DNA of 64,000 bases from Dermatophilaceae bacterium (GCA_014377705.1 JACMPC010000131.1:1-64000); one strand, 5' to 3'; positions 15,870 to 24,085 are shown, counted from the first letter of the stretch. Made by a program: numbers and translations. Notes: generated by a model from the letters alone, not told the origin.

Positions 15870-16790
15870 ATGCGGGTGGGCATCATCGGGCTCGGTTCCA
15901 TCGCGACCAAGGCATATCTGCCGGTCGTCACCTCCCTGGCGGGGGTGACGCCGGTGCTGGTGTCCAGGAGCCCTGGCAAGTTGTCCGGCGTCGGGGATGC
16001 CCGGCGAATCCCGGACCGGTTCGCGTCCGTGCAGGAGGCGATCGGCTCCGGGCTGGACGCAGCGATGGTGCACACCTCGTCGCAGACGCATCCCGAGATC
16101 GTCGCCGCCCTGCTCCGGAGTGGCGTGCCGGTGCTGGTCGACAAGCCGCTGGCCACCGACTACGCGACGGCGCGCGGTCTGGTGTCGCTGGCTGACGAGC
16201 TGGGCGTCTCCCTGATGGTCGGCTTCAACCGCCGGTATGCACCCGCCTACCGGGAGTTCGCGGACTGGCCGGACCGCGACGTGATCTCGCTGCACAAGCA
16301 CCGGTCCCAGCAGCCGGGATCGGCACGGGACATGGTCTTCGACGACTTCATCCACGTGATCGATACGCTGCGGTTCCTGGTCCCGTCCGGCATGGCTGAC
16401 CTGGTCATCGACACGAACGTCGACGAGCACGGCCGGTGCCGCCGGCTCTCGGTGCAGTTCACCGGCCAGGGTCGCCTGGCTGTCGGGGTGATGAGCTGGA
16501 CGGCGGGGATGTCCCACGAGGTTCTCGACGTGATCGGAGGCGGCCGCCGCCGTCAGGTCACCGACCTGGCCGACATCGTGGACTTCGCCGGGCAGGAGCG
16601 AGTCGTCCGCCGCGACGGCTGGGAGTCTGCGTCCGCTCTCCGCGGCTTCACTGCGATGTGTGAGGACTTCCTCGACGCCGTGGCGCAGGGCCGCCGGCTG
16701 GACGCGACAGACGCCCTGTTGACGCACGAGGCCTGCGAACGCGTGGTGCAACGGGCCGCCGCCGATGCAGAACGGCCCCACTCGATCTGA
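15870..16790 (+). CDS. Gfo/Idh/MocA-family oxidoreductase
   Basis: A 306-residue NAD(P)-dependent dehydrogenase. The Rossmann start MRVGIIGLGSIATKAYLPVV, the substrate/cofactor motif VLVDKPLATDYATA (EKP-like, here DKP) and GFNRRYAPAYREF mark the family. The C-terminal alpha/beta domain follows. The enzymes act on sugars, cyclitols and their derivatives. The gene stands alone between two hairpins next to the amino-sugar PTS cluster, so a role in amino-sugar or anhydrosugar metabolism is possible but unproven. The ATG lies about 10 bp after a GAGGAGC-like ribosome site. Confidence 0.88.
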   Translation: MRVGIIGLGSIATKAYLPVVTSLAGVTPVLVSRSPGKLSGVGDARRIPDRFASVQEAIGSGLDAAMVHTSSQTHPEIVAALLRSGVPVLVDKPLATDYATARGLVSLADELGVSLMVGFNRRYAPAYREFADWPDRDVISLHKHRSQQPGSARDMVFDDFIHVIDTLRFLVPSGMADLVIDTNVDEHGRCRRLSVQFTGQGRLAVGVMSWTAGMSHEVLDVIGGGRRRQVTDLADIVDFAGQERVVRRDGWESASALRGFTAMCEDFLDAVAQGRRLDATDALLTHEACERVVQRAAADAERPHSI

Positions 16791-16801
16791 GCGGGGCCGT
16801 T
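16771..16801 (+). terminator. Hairpin terminator overlapping a stop codon
   Basis: AACGGCCCC (16771-16779) and GGGGCCGTT (16793-16801) form a perfect 9-bp stem that spans the stop codon of the Gfo/Idh/MocA gene. No U-tract. Confidence 0.6.
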
Positions 16802-16842
16802 CCAATGGTCTTGCTTCCAAGGGTCTTGCGGAGAAGACGATG

Positions 16843-16875
16843 GACCCCGGCCGGGAGCGAGTCTCGGCCGGGGTC
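16843..16875 (-). terminator. Hairpin terminator after the GlcNAc PTS IIC gene
   Basis: Perfect 11-bp arms GACCCCGGCCG (16843-16853) and CGGCCGGGGTC (16865-16875) lie just beyond the stop of the convergent IIC gene. The site probably terminates that transcript. Confidence 0.65.
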
Positions 16876-16880
16876 GTCCG

Positions 16881-18245
16881 TCATCCGACGGAGGTGGGCG
16901 TCGGATGCTCCCCGGGTGTCTTGGTCTTGGTGTCGTTGGTCGTGCTGGTCGCCACCGCGACGTCGTCGTCAGGCTGGTCGACCAGGACGTTGTTGAGGTC
17001 GGCCGTCTCTCCGTCGGCCTCACGGCCGGGGGTGTGCAGGTTCCACTTGACGATCACGAAGCGGAACAGGAAGTAGTACAGCACGCCGTAACCAACGCCG
17101 ACGACGAGCAGCAGGAGGGGCTGCTGGGCGATCCGGAAGTTCAGCAGGAAGTCGATCGCGCCGGCCGAGAAGCCGAAGCCGTCGTGGATGCCCAGCGCAT
17201 TCACCAGGGCCAGGGAGGTGCCGGTCAGCAGTGCGTGGATCACGTAGAGGGGGTAGGCGACGAACATGAAGGAGAACTCGAGGGGCTCGGTCACGCCGGT
17301 GACGAAGGCGACCAGGGCCGCTGAGCCCATGATGCCGCCGATGACCTTGCGCTTGGACGGCTTGGCGGTGTGCACCATGGCCAGCGCCGCGCCAGGCAGG
17401 GCAAACATCATGATCGGGAAGAACCCGGTGGTGAACGTGCCGGCGGTCTTGTCGCCGTGCAGGAACCGCGGGATGTCGCCCTGCTGGACCACTCCGGCGG
17501 AGTCCGTGAAGTTCCCGATCTGGAACCACAGGGGGGAGTTGAGCAGGTGGTGCAGGCCAAGCGGCACGAGAAGGCGGTTGGCGGTGCCGTAGACGAAGCC
17601 ACCGAGCACCGCGGAGCCGGAGACGAAGGTGGCGACCGAGTTCAGGCCGGCGTCGAAGAAGTGGTAGAGGAGGGCGGCGATGACGGCGATGATGATCGCT
17701 GCGCCCGCCGTGACGATCGGGACGAACCGGCGCCCGCCGAAGAACGCCAGGTAGGCGGGCAGCTTGATCCGGTAGTACTTCTGGTACAGCAGTGCGGCCG
17801 TCAGGCCGATCACGATGCCGCCGAGCACGCCGTAGTTGATCAGCTCCTGGTCAGCGCCCTTGGCCGGCAGGTCGAGCACGTACGGGGACAGTGCGTCGGT
17901 GACTCCCTTGAAGACCAGGTAGCCGATCATGGCGGCCAGCGCGGTGGAGCCGTCGGACTTGCGGGCGTAGCCGACCGCCACGCCGAGCGCGAAGATCATC
18001 GGCAGGTTGTGGAACAGGGCGTCACCTGCGGCCCCGAGCGTGGCGGCGACGGGCAGCAGCCAGTCTCCCCAGGCGCCCGCGAGCCCATCCTTGCCGAGCA
18101 TGTCGTCCTGGCCGAGCCGCAGCAGCAGTGCGGCGGCGGGCAGGGACGCGATGGGGAGCATCAGCGAGCGCCCTACACGCTGGAGCTGAGCCATACCCGG
18201 GATCCCCCGCTTCTCGCGGGTCTCCGGGACGGTGGTGGCGGTCAT
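16881..18245 (-). CDS. nagE2: PTS EIIC, N-acetylglucosamine type
   Basis: A 454-residue integral-membrane PTS permease of the glucose/GlcNAc superfamily. It has about ten hydrophobic segments, including LMLPIASLPAAALLLRLG, LPMIFALGVAVGYARKSDGSTALAAMIGYLVF, LLVPLGLHHLLNSPLWFQ (substrate-pocket His) and FVTGVTEPLEFSFMFVAYPLYVIHALLTG (the GITEP-like motif). No IIB or IIA domain is fused; these are encoded by separate genes across the divergent promoter. The C-terminus is a polar tail rich in Asp and Thr. It would import GlcNAc as GlcNAc-6-P. ATG 18245 is preferred; a GTG at 18257 is in frame. A dre-like DasR site lies upstream. Confidence 0.9.
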   Translation of the reverse strand: MTATTVPETREKRGIPGMAQLQRVGRSLMLPIASLPAAALLLRLGQDDMLGKDGLAGAWGDWLLPVAATLGAAGDALFHNLPMIFALGVAVGYARKSDGSTALAAMIGYLVFKGVTDALSPYVLDLPAKGADQELINYGVLGGIVIGLTAALLYQKYYRIKLPAYLAFFGGRRFVPIVTAGAAIIIAVIAALLYHFFDAGLNSVATFVSGSAVLGGFVYGTANRLLVPLGLHHLLNSPLWFQIGNFTDSAGVVQQGDIPRFLHGDKTAGTFTTGFFPIMMFALPGAALAMVHTAKPSKRKVIGGIMGSAALVAFVTGVTEPLEFSFMFVAYPLYVIHALLTGTSLALVNALGIHDGFGFSAGAIDFLLNFRIAQQPLLLLVVGVGYGVLYYFLFRFVIVKWNLHTPGREADGETADLNNVLVDQPDDDVAVATSTTNDTKTKTPGEHPTPTSVG

Positions 18246-18337
18246 GGCTGGGTGCACTCCTCATTGTGTGCGGACAAACGACCCGGGATTCCGGCGCGCA
18301 CCGGTTCAGAGACGCGGACTTTTAGACTAAGTGCGCT

Positions 18338-18353
18338 AGTTGTCTGGACCAGT
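18338..18353. promoter_or_regulatory. dre-like DasR binding site
   Basis: AGTTGTCTGGACCAGT matches the published dre consensus ACTGGTCTAGACCAGT at 13 of 16 positions, including the whole right half. It lies between the divergent IIC and dasR-like genes, about 93 bp from each start, so one DasR dimer could control both directions and respond to glucosamine-6-phosphate. Confidence 0.7.
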
Positions 18354-18383
18354 TGTCCCAACCATGATGTAATGACCCCTCCG

Positions 18384-18405
18384 GTGTCAAGACAAGTTTT
18401 GACAC
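18384..18405. promoter_or_regulatory. Second palindrome in the dasR-nagE intergenic region
   Basis: A 22-bp element with perfect 7-base arms GTGTCAA and TTGACAC. Its arms supply TTGACA-like -35 hexamers on both strands, so it may mark overlapping divergent promoters, an operator for another regulator, or both. It does not match the dre consensus. Confidence 0.45.
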
Positions 18406-18447
18406 ACAGCATCTGACACGCAGTGCGGGATCGGGGGCGGGACAGGG

Positions 18448-19269
18448 ATGCGTCATCCGGTGCTGAAGCACATGCGGGTCCGTGACTACCTGCGATCGCT
18501 GGTCACCCACGAACTCGCGGCGGGCGACGCCATACCCTCCGAACGACTGCTGTGCGAGCGGTTCGGGGTGTCCCGGATGACCGTGCGCCAGGCCGTGGAC
18601 GCCCTCGTGGTCGACGGCCTCCTCGAGCGGGAACAGGGTCGCGGCACTTTCGTGGCCCCGACCAAGATGGACCTCGAGGTCCGCCTCTCCTCGTTCGGCG
18701 AGGAGATGCGCCGACGCGGGATGGAGCCGTCGTCCAAGGTGCTGGTGGCAGAAGAGGTCCCGGCCTCCTCCGACATCGCGGACGCCCTGGAGCTCCTGCC
18801 CGGCGAGCTGGTCTTCTACCTGCACCGCGTGCGCTACGCCGATGGCGAGCCGATGGCGATCGAGCAGACCTGGCTGCCGTGCCGCTTAGCGCCAGGTCTG
18901 TTCGAGGGAGGCGCCCCCGACAGCATCTACGGCGAGCTGAGACGGCGCGGGCTCGCGCCCGACTGGGGTGAGGACACCGTGGCTGCCACCGAGGTCGACG
19001 CCCAGGACGGCGAGCTGCTCGGGCTTCGGACCGGGCGGGCGGTCCTGCGCCTGACCCGGCGCACCTTCGCGGGCGAGATCGCCTGCACCTACTCGCGGTC
19101 GTCCTACCGGGCTGACCGGTACGTTCTGTGGGTCCCGCTGCGCGCCCCGAGGCGCGCGATGACACCGCGCGACGAGGTCGCCGAGCAGAAGCCGGGCGCG
19201 GGCGAGCAGACTGAGGCCGGGCCGCCGGGCACCGAGGGCCGGGCGATGAACGGGAGCGGGCACCCATGA
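18448..19269 (+). CDS. dasR: DasR-like GntR/HutC-family regulator
   Basis: A 273-residue GntR-family repressor. The winged HTH is at residues 10-75 (YLRSLVTHELAAGDAIPSERLLCERFGVSRMTVRQAVDALV, REQGRGTFVA). The UTRA/HutC effector domain follows (FYLHRVRYADGEPMAIEQTWLP, YGELRRRGL, RRTFAGEIACTYSRSSYRADRY). DasR and NagR orthologues bind GlcN-6-P and control GlcNAc uptake and breakdown. The last about 40 residues are a polar low-complexity tail not usual in DasR. The stop overlaps the start of the first IIB gene (ATGA), so regulator and transporter parts are co-expressed. The ATG has a weak GGGACAGGG site upstream. Confidence 0.88.
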   Translation: MRHPVLKHMRVRDYLRSLVTHELAAGDAIPSERLLCERFGVSRMTVRQAVDALVVDGLLEREQGRGTFVAPTKMDLEVRLSSFGEEMRRRGMEPSSKVLVAEEVPASSDIADALELLPGELVFYLHRVRYADGEPMAIEQTWLPCRLAPGLFEGGAPDSIYGELRRRGLAPDWGEDTVAATEVDAQDGELLGLRTGRAVLRLTRRTFAGEIACTYSRSSYRADRYVLWVPLRAPRRAMTPRDEVAEQKPGAGEQTEAGPPGTEGRAMNGSGHP

Positions 19270-19499
19270 TGGATCAGGCGGCTAACCTCCTTGCGGCCCT
19301 CGGCGGGGTCGCAAACATCATCGAGATCGAGCCGTGCACCACGCGGCTGCGCTCCGAGGTGCACGACCCGTCCCTGGTGGATGTGCCCGCGCTTCGGGCG
19401 GCTGGCGCTCACGGCGTGATGATCTCGGGGCATGTCGTGCAGGTCGTGGTCGGCCCCAGCGTGGACACCCTCGCGACCGATCTGGAAGAGCTGATGTGA
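19266..19499 (+). CDS. PTS EIIB, GlcNAc type, first copy
   Basis: A 77-residue free-standing IIB protein. The phosphocysteine is Cys24 in IIEIEPCTTRLRSEV, the hallmark of glucose-superfamily IIB domains. It would carry phosphate from IIA to GlcNAc on the membrane IIC. The protein is shorter at the N-terminus than fused IIB domains but complete over the fold (HGVMISGHVVQVVVGPSVDTLATDLEEL). The start overlaps the dasR stop. The stop lies inside the first unit of a 17-bp tandem array. A paralogue follows. Confidence 0.9.
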   Translation: MMDQAANLLAALGGVANIIEIEPCTTRLRSEVHDPSLVDVPALRAAGAHGVMISGHVVQVVVGPSVDTLATDLEELM

Positions 19500-19611
19500 G
19501 CATAAGAGCGATGTGAGCATAAGAGCGATGTGAGCATAAGAGCGATGTGAACAGACGAGCGTTGTGAACAGACGAGCGTTGTGAACAGACGAGCGTTGTG
19601 AACAGTCTTGG
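19493..19611. repeat. 17-bp tandem repeat array between two EIIB genes
   Basis: Six full 17-bp units run from 19493 to 19594, followed by a degenerate partial unit. The first three read GATGTGAGCATAAGAGC, the fourth is a hybrid, and units five and six read GTTGTGAACAGACGAGC. The array begins inside the stop region of the first EIIB gene and ends before the ribosome site of the second. The unit is not a multiple of 3 and carries a stop codon, so it is not coding. Confidence 0.9.
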
Positions 19612-19653
19612 CGCCCGGCAAACCGGCCGGCGTCGGTCAACAAGGAGAATGTC

Positions 19654-19884
19654 ATGAGCAAGGCAGAGCAGATCCTGGCAGCGCTGGGCGGGGACGCCAA
19701 CATCATCGAGCTCGAGCCCTGCATCACCCGACTGCGGGTCGAGGTCATCGACCCCACGCTGGTCAACGAGGCGGCTCTGAAGGCCACCGGCGCGTTCGGT
19801 GTGGTCCGGTCAGGCAAGGTTGTCCAGGTCGTCGTCGGCGTTGAGGCCGACACTCTCGCCTCGGACATCGAAGACCTTCGCTGA
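19654..19884 (+). CDS. PTS EIIB, GlcNAc type, second copy
   Basis: A 76-residue paralogue of the upstream IIB protein. The phosphocysteine is Cys23 in IIELEPCITRLRVEV, and the rest of the fold is conserved (GAFGVVRSGKVVQVVVGVEADTLASDIEDL). Its sequence is closer to the usual actinobacterial GlcNAc IIB than the first copy. A good AAGGAG site precedes the ATG. The stop shares its A with the IIA start, so the two are coupled. Either the IIB proteins are redundant, or they serve two IIC proteins, only one of which is in this window. Confidence 0.92.
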   Translation: MSKAEQILAALGGDANIIELEPCITRLRVEVIDPTLVNEAALKATGAFGVVRSGKVVQVVVGVEADTLASDIEDLR

Positions 19885-20348
19885 TGTCGTTGCCGCTCAC
19901 CGTGCTGGCCCCCGTGGCCGGCACCGTCCTGGCAATGTCAGGGGTCCCCGATCCTGTGTTCGCCGGCGAGATCGTCGGGCCAGGTCTGGCGATCGACCCG
20001 AGCCGGGACGGCGTGGTCACCGCGATCGCACCCGTCGCCGGCAAGATTGTCAAGCTGCACCCTCATGCCTATGTGATCGTCGCCGACGGCGTCCGCGGCG
20101 CGCTGGTGCATCTCGGCCTCGACACCGTCCAGCTTGGGGGCGTGGGGTTTACGCTGCACGTGGCCGAGGGCGACAGTGTCGAGATCGGCGACGTCGTGGT
20201 GAGCTGGACCCCGGCCGAGGTCGAGGCCGGCGGTCGCTCACCGATCTGTCCGGTGGTCGCGCTCGGCGCCACGAAGGAGTCGATCACCGCGCTGGTCGCC
20301 CCGGGCACGATCGTGCGAGCGGGCGAGCCCGTGTTCGTGTGGGCCTGA
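19884..20348 (+). CDS. crr: PTS EIIA, glucose type (Crr-like)
   Basis: A 154-residue IIA-Glc protein. It takes phosphate from HPr and passes it to IIB. The two active-site His of the family, spaced 15 apart, are visible as His61 (KLHPHAYV) and His76 (ALVHLGLDTVQLGG), the latter being the phosphorylated one. Other family blocks are VLAPVAGTVLAMSGVPDPVFAGEIVGPGLAIDPS and GVGFTLHVAEGD. The start overlaps the second IIB stop by one base and the stop overlaps the start of the HAD gene by 10 bases. Confidence 0.94.
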   Translation: MSLPLTVLAPVAGTVLAMSGVPDPVFAGEIVGPGLAIDPSRDGVVTAIAPVAGKIVKLHPHAYVIVADGVRGALVHLGLDTVQLGGVGFTLHVAEGDSVEIGDVVVSWTPAEVEAGGRSPICPVVALGATKESITALVAPGTIVRAGEPVFVWA

Positions 20349-21052
20349 TCGGGAGCGGCCGGGAGTCTCGCGAGCCGCCGCCCCCGCTGCTTGCCCGCCC
20401 CGGCGCCGGACTGCTGCTCGATCTGGACGGGACCCTGCTGGACAGCGAGGCAGTGCACCGCTGCGCCTACCATCAGTACTTCGCGGGGCGTGGCTGGCAC
20501 GTCGAAGACCAGGTGCTCGAGGCGTTCTCCGGGCGCCGCGCAGCCGAGGTCTTCGCGACCCTGCCCGGCCCCTGGGATGGTGAGGATCCGCTGGTGCTCA
20601 CCGAGGGCGTCCTTGCCGCGCTGCGTTCCAGCGCCGTGCGTCCCGTCCCGGTGGCGGGTGCGGCACGGCTCCTCGCCGCCTGCCGGCTGACCGGCCTGCC
20701 GGTCGCCGTCGTGACCTCGGCGCGTCGCGCGTGGGTGTGCGCCACCCTCGATCTGCTCGGCGTGGGACAGGAGGCGACGATGATGGTGACGGCCGAAGAC
20801 TGCCTGACGGGCAAGCCAGATCCTGAGCCGTTCTGCCGCGGCGCGGCCCTGCTCGGCCTGCACCCCGGCGACCTGGTCGCGGCCGAGGACGCCCCGGCCG
20901 GCATCGCCTCGGCGCGCGGGGCCGGCATCGGCCAGGTGATCGGTATGACCACGAGCCAGCCGGCTGCCGTGCTTCTCGCTGCTGGTGCGCACACCACAGC
21001 ACCCGACCTGGTCGCGCTCGCGGGCGCGGTCGAAAGCATGGGAACCCGATGA
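20339..21052 (+). CDS. HAD-superfamily sugar phosphatase/phosphomutase
   Basis: A 237-residue HAD hydrolase. Motif I is LLLDLDGTLLDSEAVHR with two catalytic Asp, motif II is VAVVTSARRAWV, motif III is the Lys of LTGKPDPEPF and motif IV is LVAAEDAPAGIASARGAG. The cap domain is of the alpha-helical C1 type, as in beta-phosphoglucomutase and 2-deoxyglucose-6-phosphatase. It probably dephosphorylates a sugar phosphate taken up by the PTS and prevents its toxic build-up, which is inference from context. GTG 20339, overlapping the IIA gene, is the only plausible start; no ATG precedes the DLDG motif. The stop overlaps the mutarotase start (ATGA). Confidence 0.85.
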   Translation: MGLIGSGRESREPPPPLLARPGAGLLLDLDGTLLDSEAVHRCAYHQYFAGRGWHVEDQVLEAFSGRRAAEVFATLPGPWDGEDPLVLTEGVLAALRSSAVRPVPVAGAARLLAACRLTGLPVAVVTSARRAWVCATLDLLGVGQEATMMVTAEDCLTGKPDPEPFCRGAALLGLHPGDLVAAEDAPAGIASARGAGIGQVIGMTTSQPAAVLLAAGAHTTAPDLVALAGAVESMGTR

Positions 21053-21954
21053 TCGCCATTCCCTCCAGCGTCAGCCTCACCACCGGCCGGGGAGGACTCC
21101 CGGTGCTGCAGGTCAATGGACCCGCAGCCAGGGGCGAGATCTACCTGCACGGGGCCACCGTCACCGACTGGACCCCTGCCGGAGGCAGCCCGGTGCTCTG
21201 GCTGGGGTCGGCCAGCCGGTTCGCTGACGACACGGCGATTCGTGGCGGGGTGCCGATCTGCTTCCCCTGGTTCGGCGCGCGGGCCGGGCACCCGGGGGCA
21301 CCGTCGCACGGCTTTGCCCGGCTGTCCGAGTGGTCTCTGGTCGCGGCCGAGGATGACGGCCAGGACGTCACCCTGCGCCTGCGCCTGACCGATGACGATC
21401 AGACCAGGGTCTCGGCCTGGCCGCATCGCTTCGAGGCCGTGTACACGGTGGTGTTCGGGTCTCGCCTCTCGCTCGCGCTTCAGGTCACCAACCTCAGCGA
21501 CGAGACGGTGAACTTCGAGGAGGCGCTGCACACCTACCTCGAGGTTCGCGACATCCGCGCCGTGGAGGTCTCCGGGCTGGAGGGGGCCGCGTTCCATGAT
21601 CGCCTCGCCGGGCCTGGACCCGTCCGTGGCGAGCCCGGACCGGTGCGTTTCAGATCCGAGACGGACCGTACCTATCTCGACACCCGGGCCCGGACTGCGG
21701 TCCATGACGCCCAGGCGGGCAGATCCGTCGTGATCAGCAAGGACGGCTCAGCGGCCACGGTGGTGTGGAACCCCTGGATCGACAAGGCGCTGGCCCTGTC
21801 CGACTTCGGCGATGACGACTGGACGACCATGGTCTGCGTGGAGGTGTGCAACGTCGGCGATGCCGCCATCCAGCTTGCGCCAGGAGGCAGCCACACCATG
21901 GCGGCCACCTTCGAGGTCGACCCGGACCCGATCACAAGGAGCACGCCACGATGA
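21049..21954 (+). CDS. D-hexose-6-phosphate mutarotase (YeaD type)
   Basis: A 301-residue aldose-1-epimerase-like protein of the glucose-6-phosphate 1-epimerase subgroup. Family blocks are GEIYLHGATVTDWTP, AIRGGVPICFPWFG (substrate Arg and catalytic region), SHGFARLSEW (His), NFEEALHTYLEV and VVWNPWIDKALALSDFGDDDW. It would interconvert alpha and beta anomers of hexose-6-phosphates. Its place in an amino-sugar operon, coupled on both sides by ATGA overlaps, suggests action on GlcNAc-6-P or GlcN-6-P, but the family usually prefers Glc-6-P. Confidence 0.9.
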   Translation: MIAIPSSVSLTTGRGGLPVLQVNGPAARGEIYLHGATVTDWTPAGGSPVLWLGSASRFADDTAIRGGVPICFPWFGARAGHPGAPSHGFARLSEWSLVAAEDDGQDVTLRLRLTDDDQTRVSAWPHRFEAVYTVVFGSRLSLALQVTNLSDETVNFEEALHTYLEVRDIRAVEVSGLEGAAFHDRLAGPGPVRGEPGPVRFRSETDRTYLDTRARTAVHDAQAGRSVVISKDGSAATVVWNPWIDKALALSDFGDDDWTTMVCVEVCNVGDAAIQLAPGGSHTMAATFEVDPDPITRSTPR

Positions 21955-23180
21955 CCGAGCACCAGCCCACGGCATACCTGCGCGGCCAGGTGGTGACCCC
22001 GACGGCCGTCATCGAGGACGGCGTCGTCGTCCTGCAGGGTGACACGATCGCCTGGGTCGGCCCCGCGGCCCATGCCGCACGGCAGGGCTGGCCCGACGTG
22101 CCAGACGTGCCCGACAGGGAACAGACCCCGGTGACCCTGCTCCCGGGGCTGGTCGACCTGCACAACCACGGCGGCGGCGGCGCGGGTTTCCCGGACGCGA
22201 GCACCCCGGACGAGGCACGGGTCGCGGTCCGCGAGCACCTGGCCCACGGCACCACGAGCCTGGTCGCCTCCCTGGTGACGGCAGCCCCGGCCACGCTCCG
22301 CCAGCGGGTCGAGGTGCTGGCCGAGCTGGCCGAGGCCGGCGAGCTGGCCGGCATCCACCTCGAGGGGCCGTTCCTGTCGGCCACCCGGTGCGGCGCACAG
22401 GACCCCGACCTCATCCAGGCAGCCGACCCCGACCTGGTCCGCGAGCTCGCCGAGGCGGCCCGCGGCCACCTGGTCACGATGACGGTCGCCCCCGAGGTCG
22501 CCGGCATCGCCGGCGACGGCGGCGTGGTCGACGCCCTGGTCGCTGCCGGCGCGCTGCCGTCGTTCGGCCACACGGACGCGAGCTGGACCCAGACCAGTGT
22601 CGTGGTCGCGGCTGCCCGTACCCGGCTCGCCGACTCCCCGGGCCGGCGTTCGGCCCGCCCGACGGTCACCCACCTGTTCAACGGCATGCGTCCCTTCACC
22701 CACCGTGACCCGGGCCCGATCCCCGAGCTTCTCGCGGCTGCCGGGCGCGGGGACCTCGTCGTGGAGCTCATCGGCGACGGCACCCACCTGGCACCCGAGC
22801 TCGTCCTCAGCGTCTTCGAGCTGGTGGGCCCCGCGAACATCGTTCTGGTGACCGATGCCATGGCCGCGGCCGGCATGGCCGACGGCGCCTACCGGCTCGG
22901 GTCCCAGGACGTCACCGTGACCGGGGGGGTGGCCCGGCTCACCCACGGTGGTGCGATCGCGGGCGGCACCGCTCACCTGCTCGACGTCCTGCGCACCACG
23001 GTGGCAGGCGGCGTACCGCTGGTGGACGCGGTCCGGTCCGCAGCCACCACGCCGGCCACGGTGCTCGGTGACCCCCGGGTCGGAGCCCTGGAGACCGGCC
23101 GCCGGGCCGATGTCCTGGTCACCGACCAGGACCTGCGCATCATCGAGGTGCGCCGTGCCGGCAGGCTCGTGCACCTCTGA
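21951..23180 (+). CDS. nagA: N-acetylglucosamine-6-phosphate deacetylase
   Basis: A 409-residue amidohydrolase that removes acetate from GlcNAc-6-P to give GlcN-6-P. Metal and active-site motifs are LPGLVDLHNHGGGGAGFPDAS, GIHLEGPFLS (Glu ligand), LPSFGHTDAS, VTHLFNGMRP and VTDAMAAAGMADGAYRLG (catalytic Asp). It starts at ATG 21951 behind AAGGAG and overlaps the mutarotase stop. The product feeds the nagB enzyme encoded 84 bp downstream and is also the inducer of DasR, which links the operon to its regulator. Confidence 0.95.
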   Translation: MTEHQPTAYLRGQVVTPTAVIEDGVVVLQGDTIAWVGPAAHAARQGWPDVPDVPDREQTPVTLLPGLVDLHNHGGGGAGFPDASTPDEARVAVREHLAHGTTSLVASLVTAAPATLRQRVEVLAELAEAGELAGIHLEGPFLSATRCGAQDPDLIQAADPDLVRELAEAARGHLVTMTVAPEVAGIAGDGGVVDALVAAGALPSFGHTDASWTQTSVVVAAARTRLADSPGRRSARPTVTHLFNGMRPFTHRDPGPIPELLAAAGRGDLVVELIGDGTHLAPELVLSVFELVGPANIVLVTDAMAAAGMADGAYRLGSQDVTVTGGVARLTHGGAIAGGTAHLLDVLRTTVAGGVPLVDAVRSAATTPATVLGDPRVGALETGRRADVLVTDQDLRIIEVRRAGRLVHL

Positions 23181-23264
23181 GCTGTATGGCGCCGAGCCAG
23201 TCGACCTCGGCATCCTTCGCGCCCGAGAGGGTGCATTCGCAGCAACAGCAAAGGATGGTGGCTC

Positions 23265-24047
23265 ATGGAGGTGGTGATCGCAACGCCCGACGAGCTCGCA
23301 AGGCTCGCCGCAGGCGCGATCGAGGCATTGTTGCGCTCCCGGCCCGAGGCGGTGCTCGGTCTGGCGACCGGGTCCAGTCCGCTTCCGGTCTACGAGGAGC
23401 TGATCCGGCTCCATCACGAGCAGGGGCTCTCCTTCGCCCGGGCTAGGGCGTTCACCCTCGACGAGTATGTCGGCCTCCCGCCGGAGCATCCTCAGCGCTA
23501 CCGCAACGTGATCGACCATGAGATCGCCGAGCGGGTGGACTTCTCGCCGGGCGCGGTCCAGGGGCCTGACGGCCTTGCGGGGGACCTCCCCGCGGCGTGT
23601 GCGGCCTACGAGGACGCGATCGTCGCGGCCGGCGGGGTCGACCTGCAGATCCTGGGGATCGGCACCGACGGGCACGTGGGGTTCAACGAGCCGGGCTCGT
23701 CCCTCGCCTCGCGCACCCGGATCAAGACCCTCACCGAGCAGACCCGGGCAGACAACGCGCGCTTCTTCGGCGGACAGCTCGACCAGGTGCCACAGCACTG
23801 CCTGACCCAGGGGCTCGCCACGATCATGGCGGCGCGCCACATCGTGCTGATCGCGACCGGTCGGGGCAAAGCCGATGCGGTCCACCAGTTCGTCGAGGGT
23901 CCGGTGAGCGCCATGTGGCCCGCCACGATCCTGCAGCATCATCCCCACGTGACCGCGCTGGTCGACGGCGCGGCGGCGGGACGGCTCCAGCTGGCTGACT
24001 ACTTCCGCAGCACCTACGCCGCAAAGCCCGTGTGGCAGGGACTGTAG
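23265..24047 (+). CDS. nagB: Glucosamine-6-phosphate deaminase
   Basis: A 260-residue isomerase/deaminase converting GlcN-6-P to fructose-6-phosphate and ammonia. The phosphate loop is GLATGSSPLPVYEEL, the catalytic segments are FTLDEYVGLPPEHPQRYRNVI and ILGIGTDGHVGFNEPGS, and the C-terminal DAVHQFVEGPVSAMWPATILQHHP block is typical. Length matches the short bacterial NagB form. AAAGGA precedes the ATG. It is the last gene of the cluster; a 13-bp repeat array follows. Confidence 0.96.
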   Translation: MEVVIATPDELARLAAGAIEALLRSRPEAVLGLATGSSPLPVYEELIRLHHEQGLSFARARAFTLDEYVGLPPEHPQRYRNVIDHEIAERVDFSPGAVQGPDGLAGDLPAACAAYEDAIVAAGGVDLQILGIGTDGHVGFNEPGSSLASRTRIKTLTEQTRADNARFFGGQLDQVPQHCLTQGLATIMAARHIVLIATGRGKADAVHQFVEGPVSAMWPATILQHHPHVTALVDGAAAGRLQLADYFRSTYAAKPVWQGL

Positions 24048-24085
24048 CCAGCTGGAGGTTGGCCTGATCTCAGCGGCCGCGGCCT

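Noticed and set aside
19493-19611. CRISPR array
   Set aside because: Units are contiguous 17-mers without spacers and no cas genes are nearby.
21672-23948. A 758-codon open frame on the minus strand opposite nagA and nagB
   Set aside because: It is the high-GC shadow of strong plus-strand genes; its translation is rich in Arg, Gly, Asp and His and has no family motifs.
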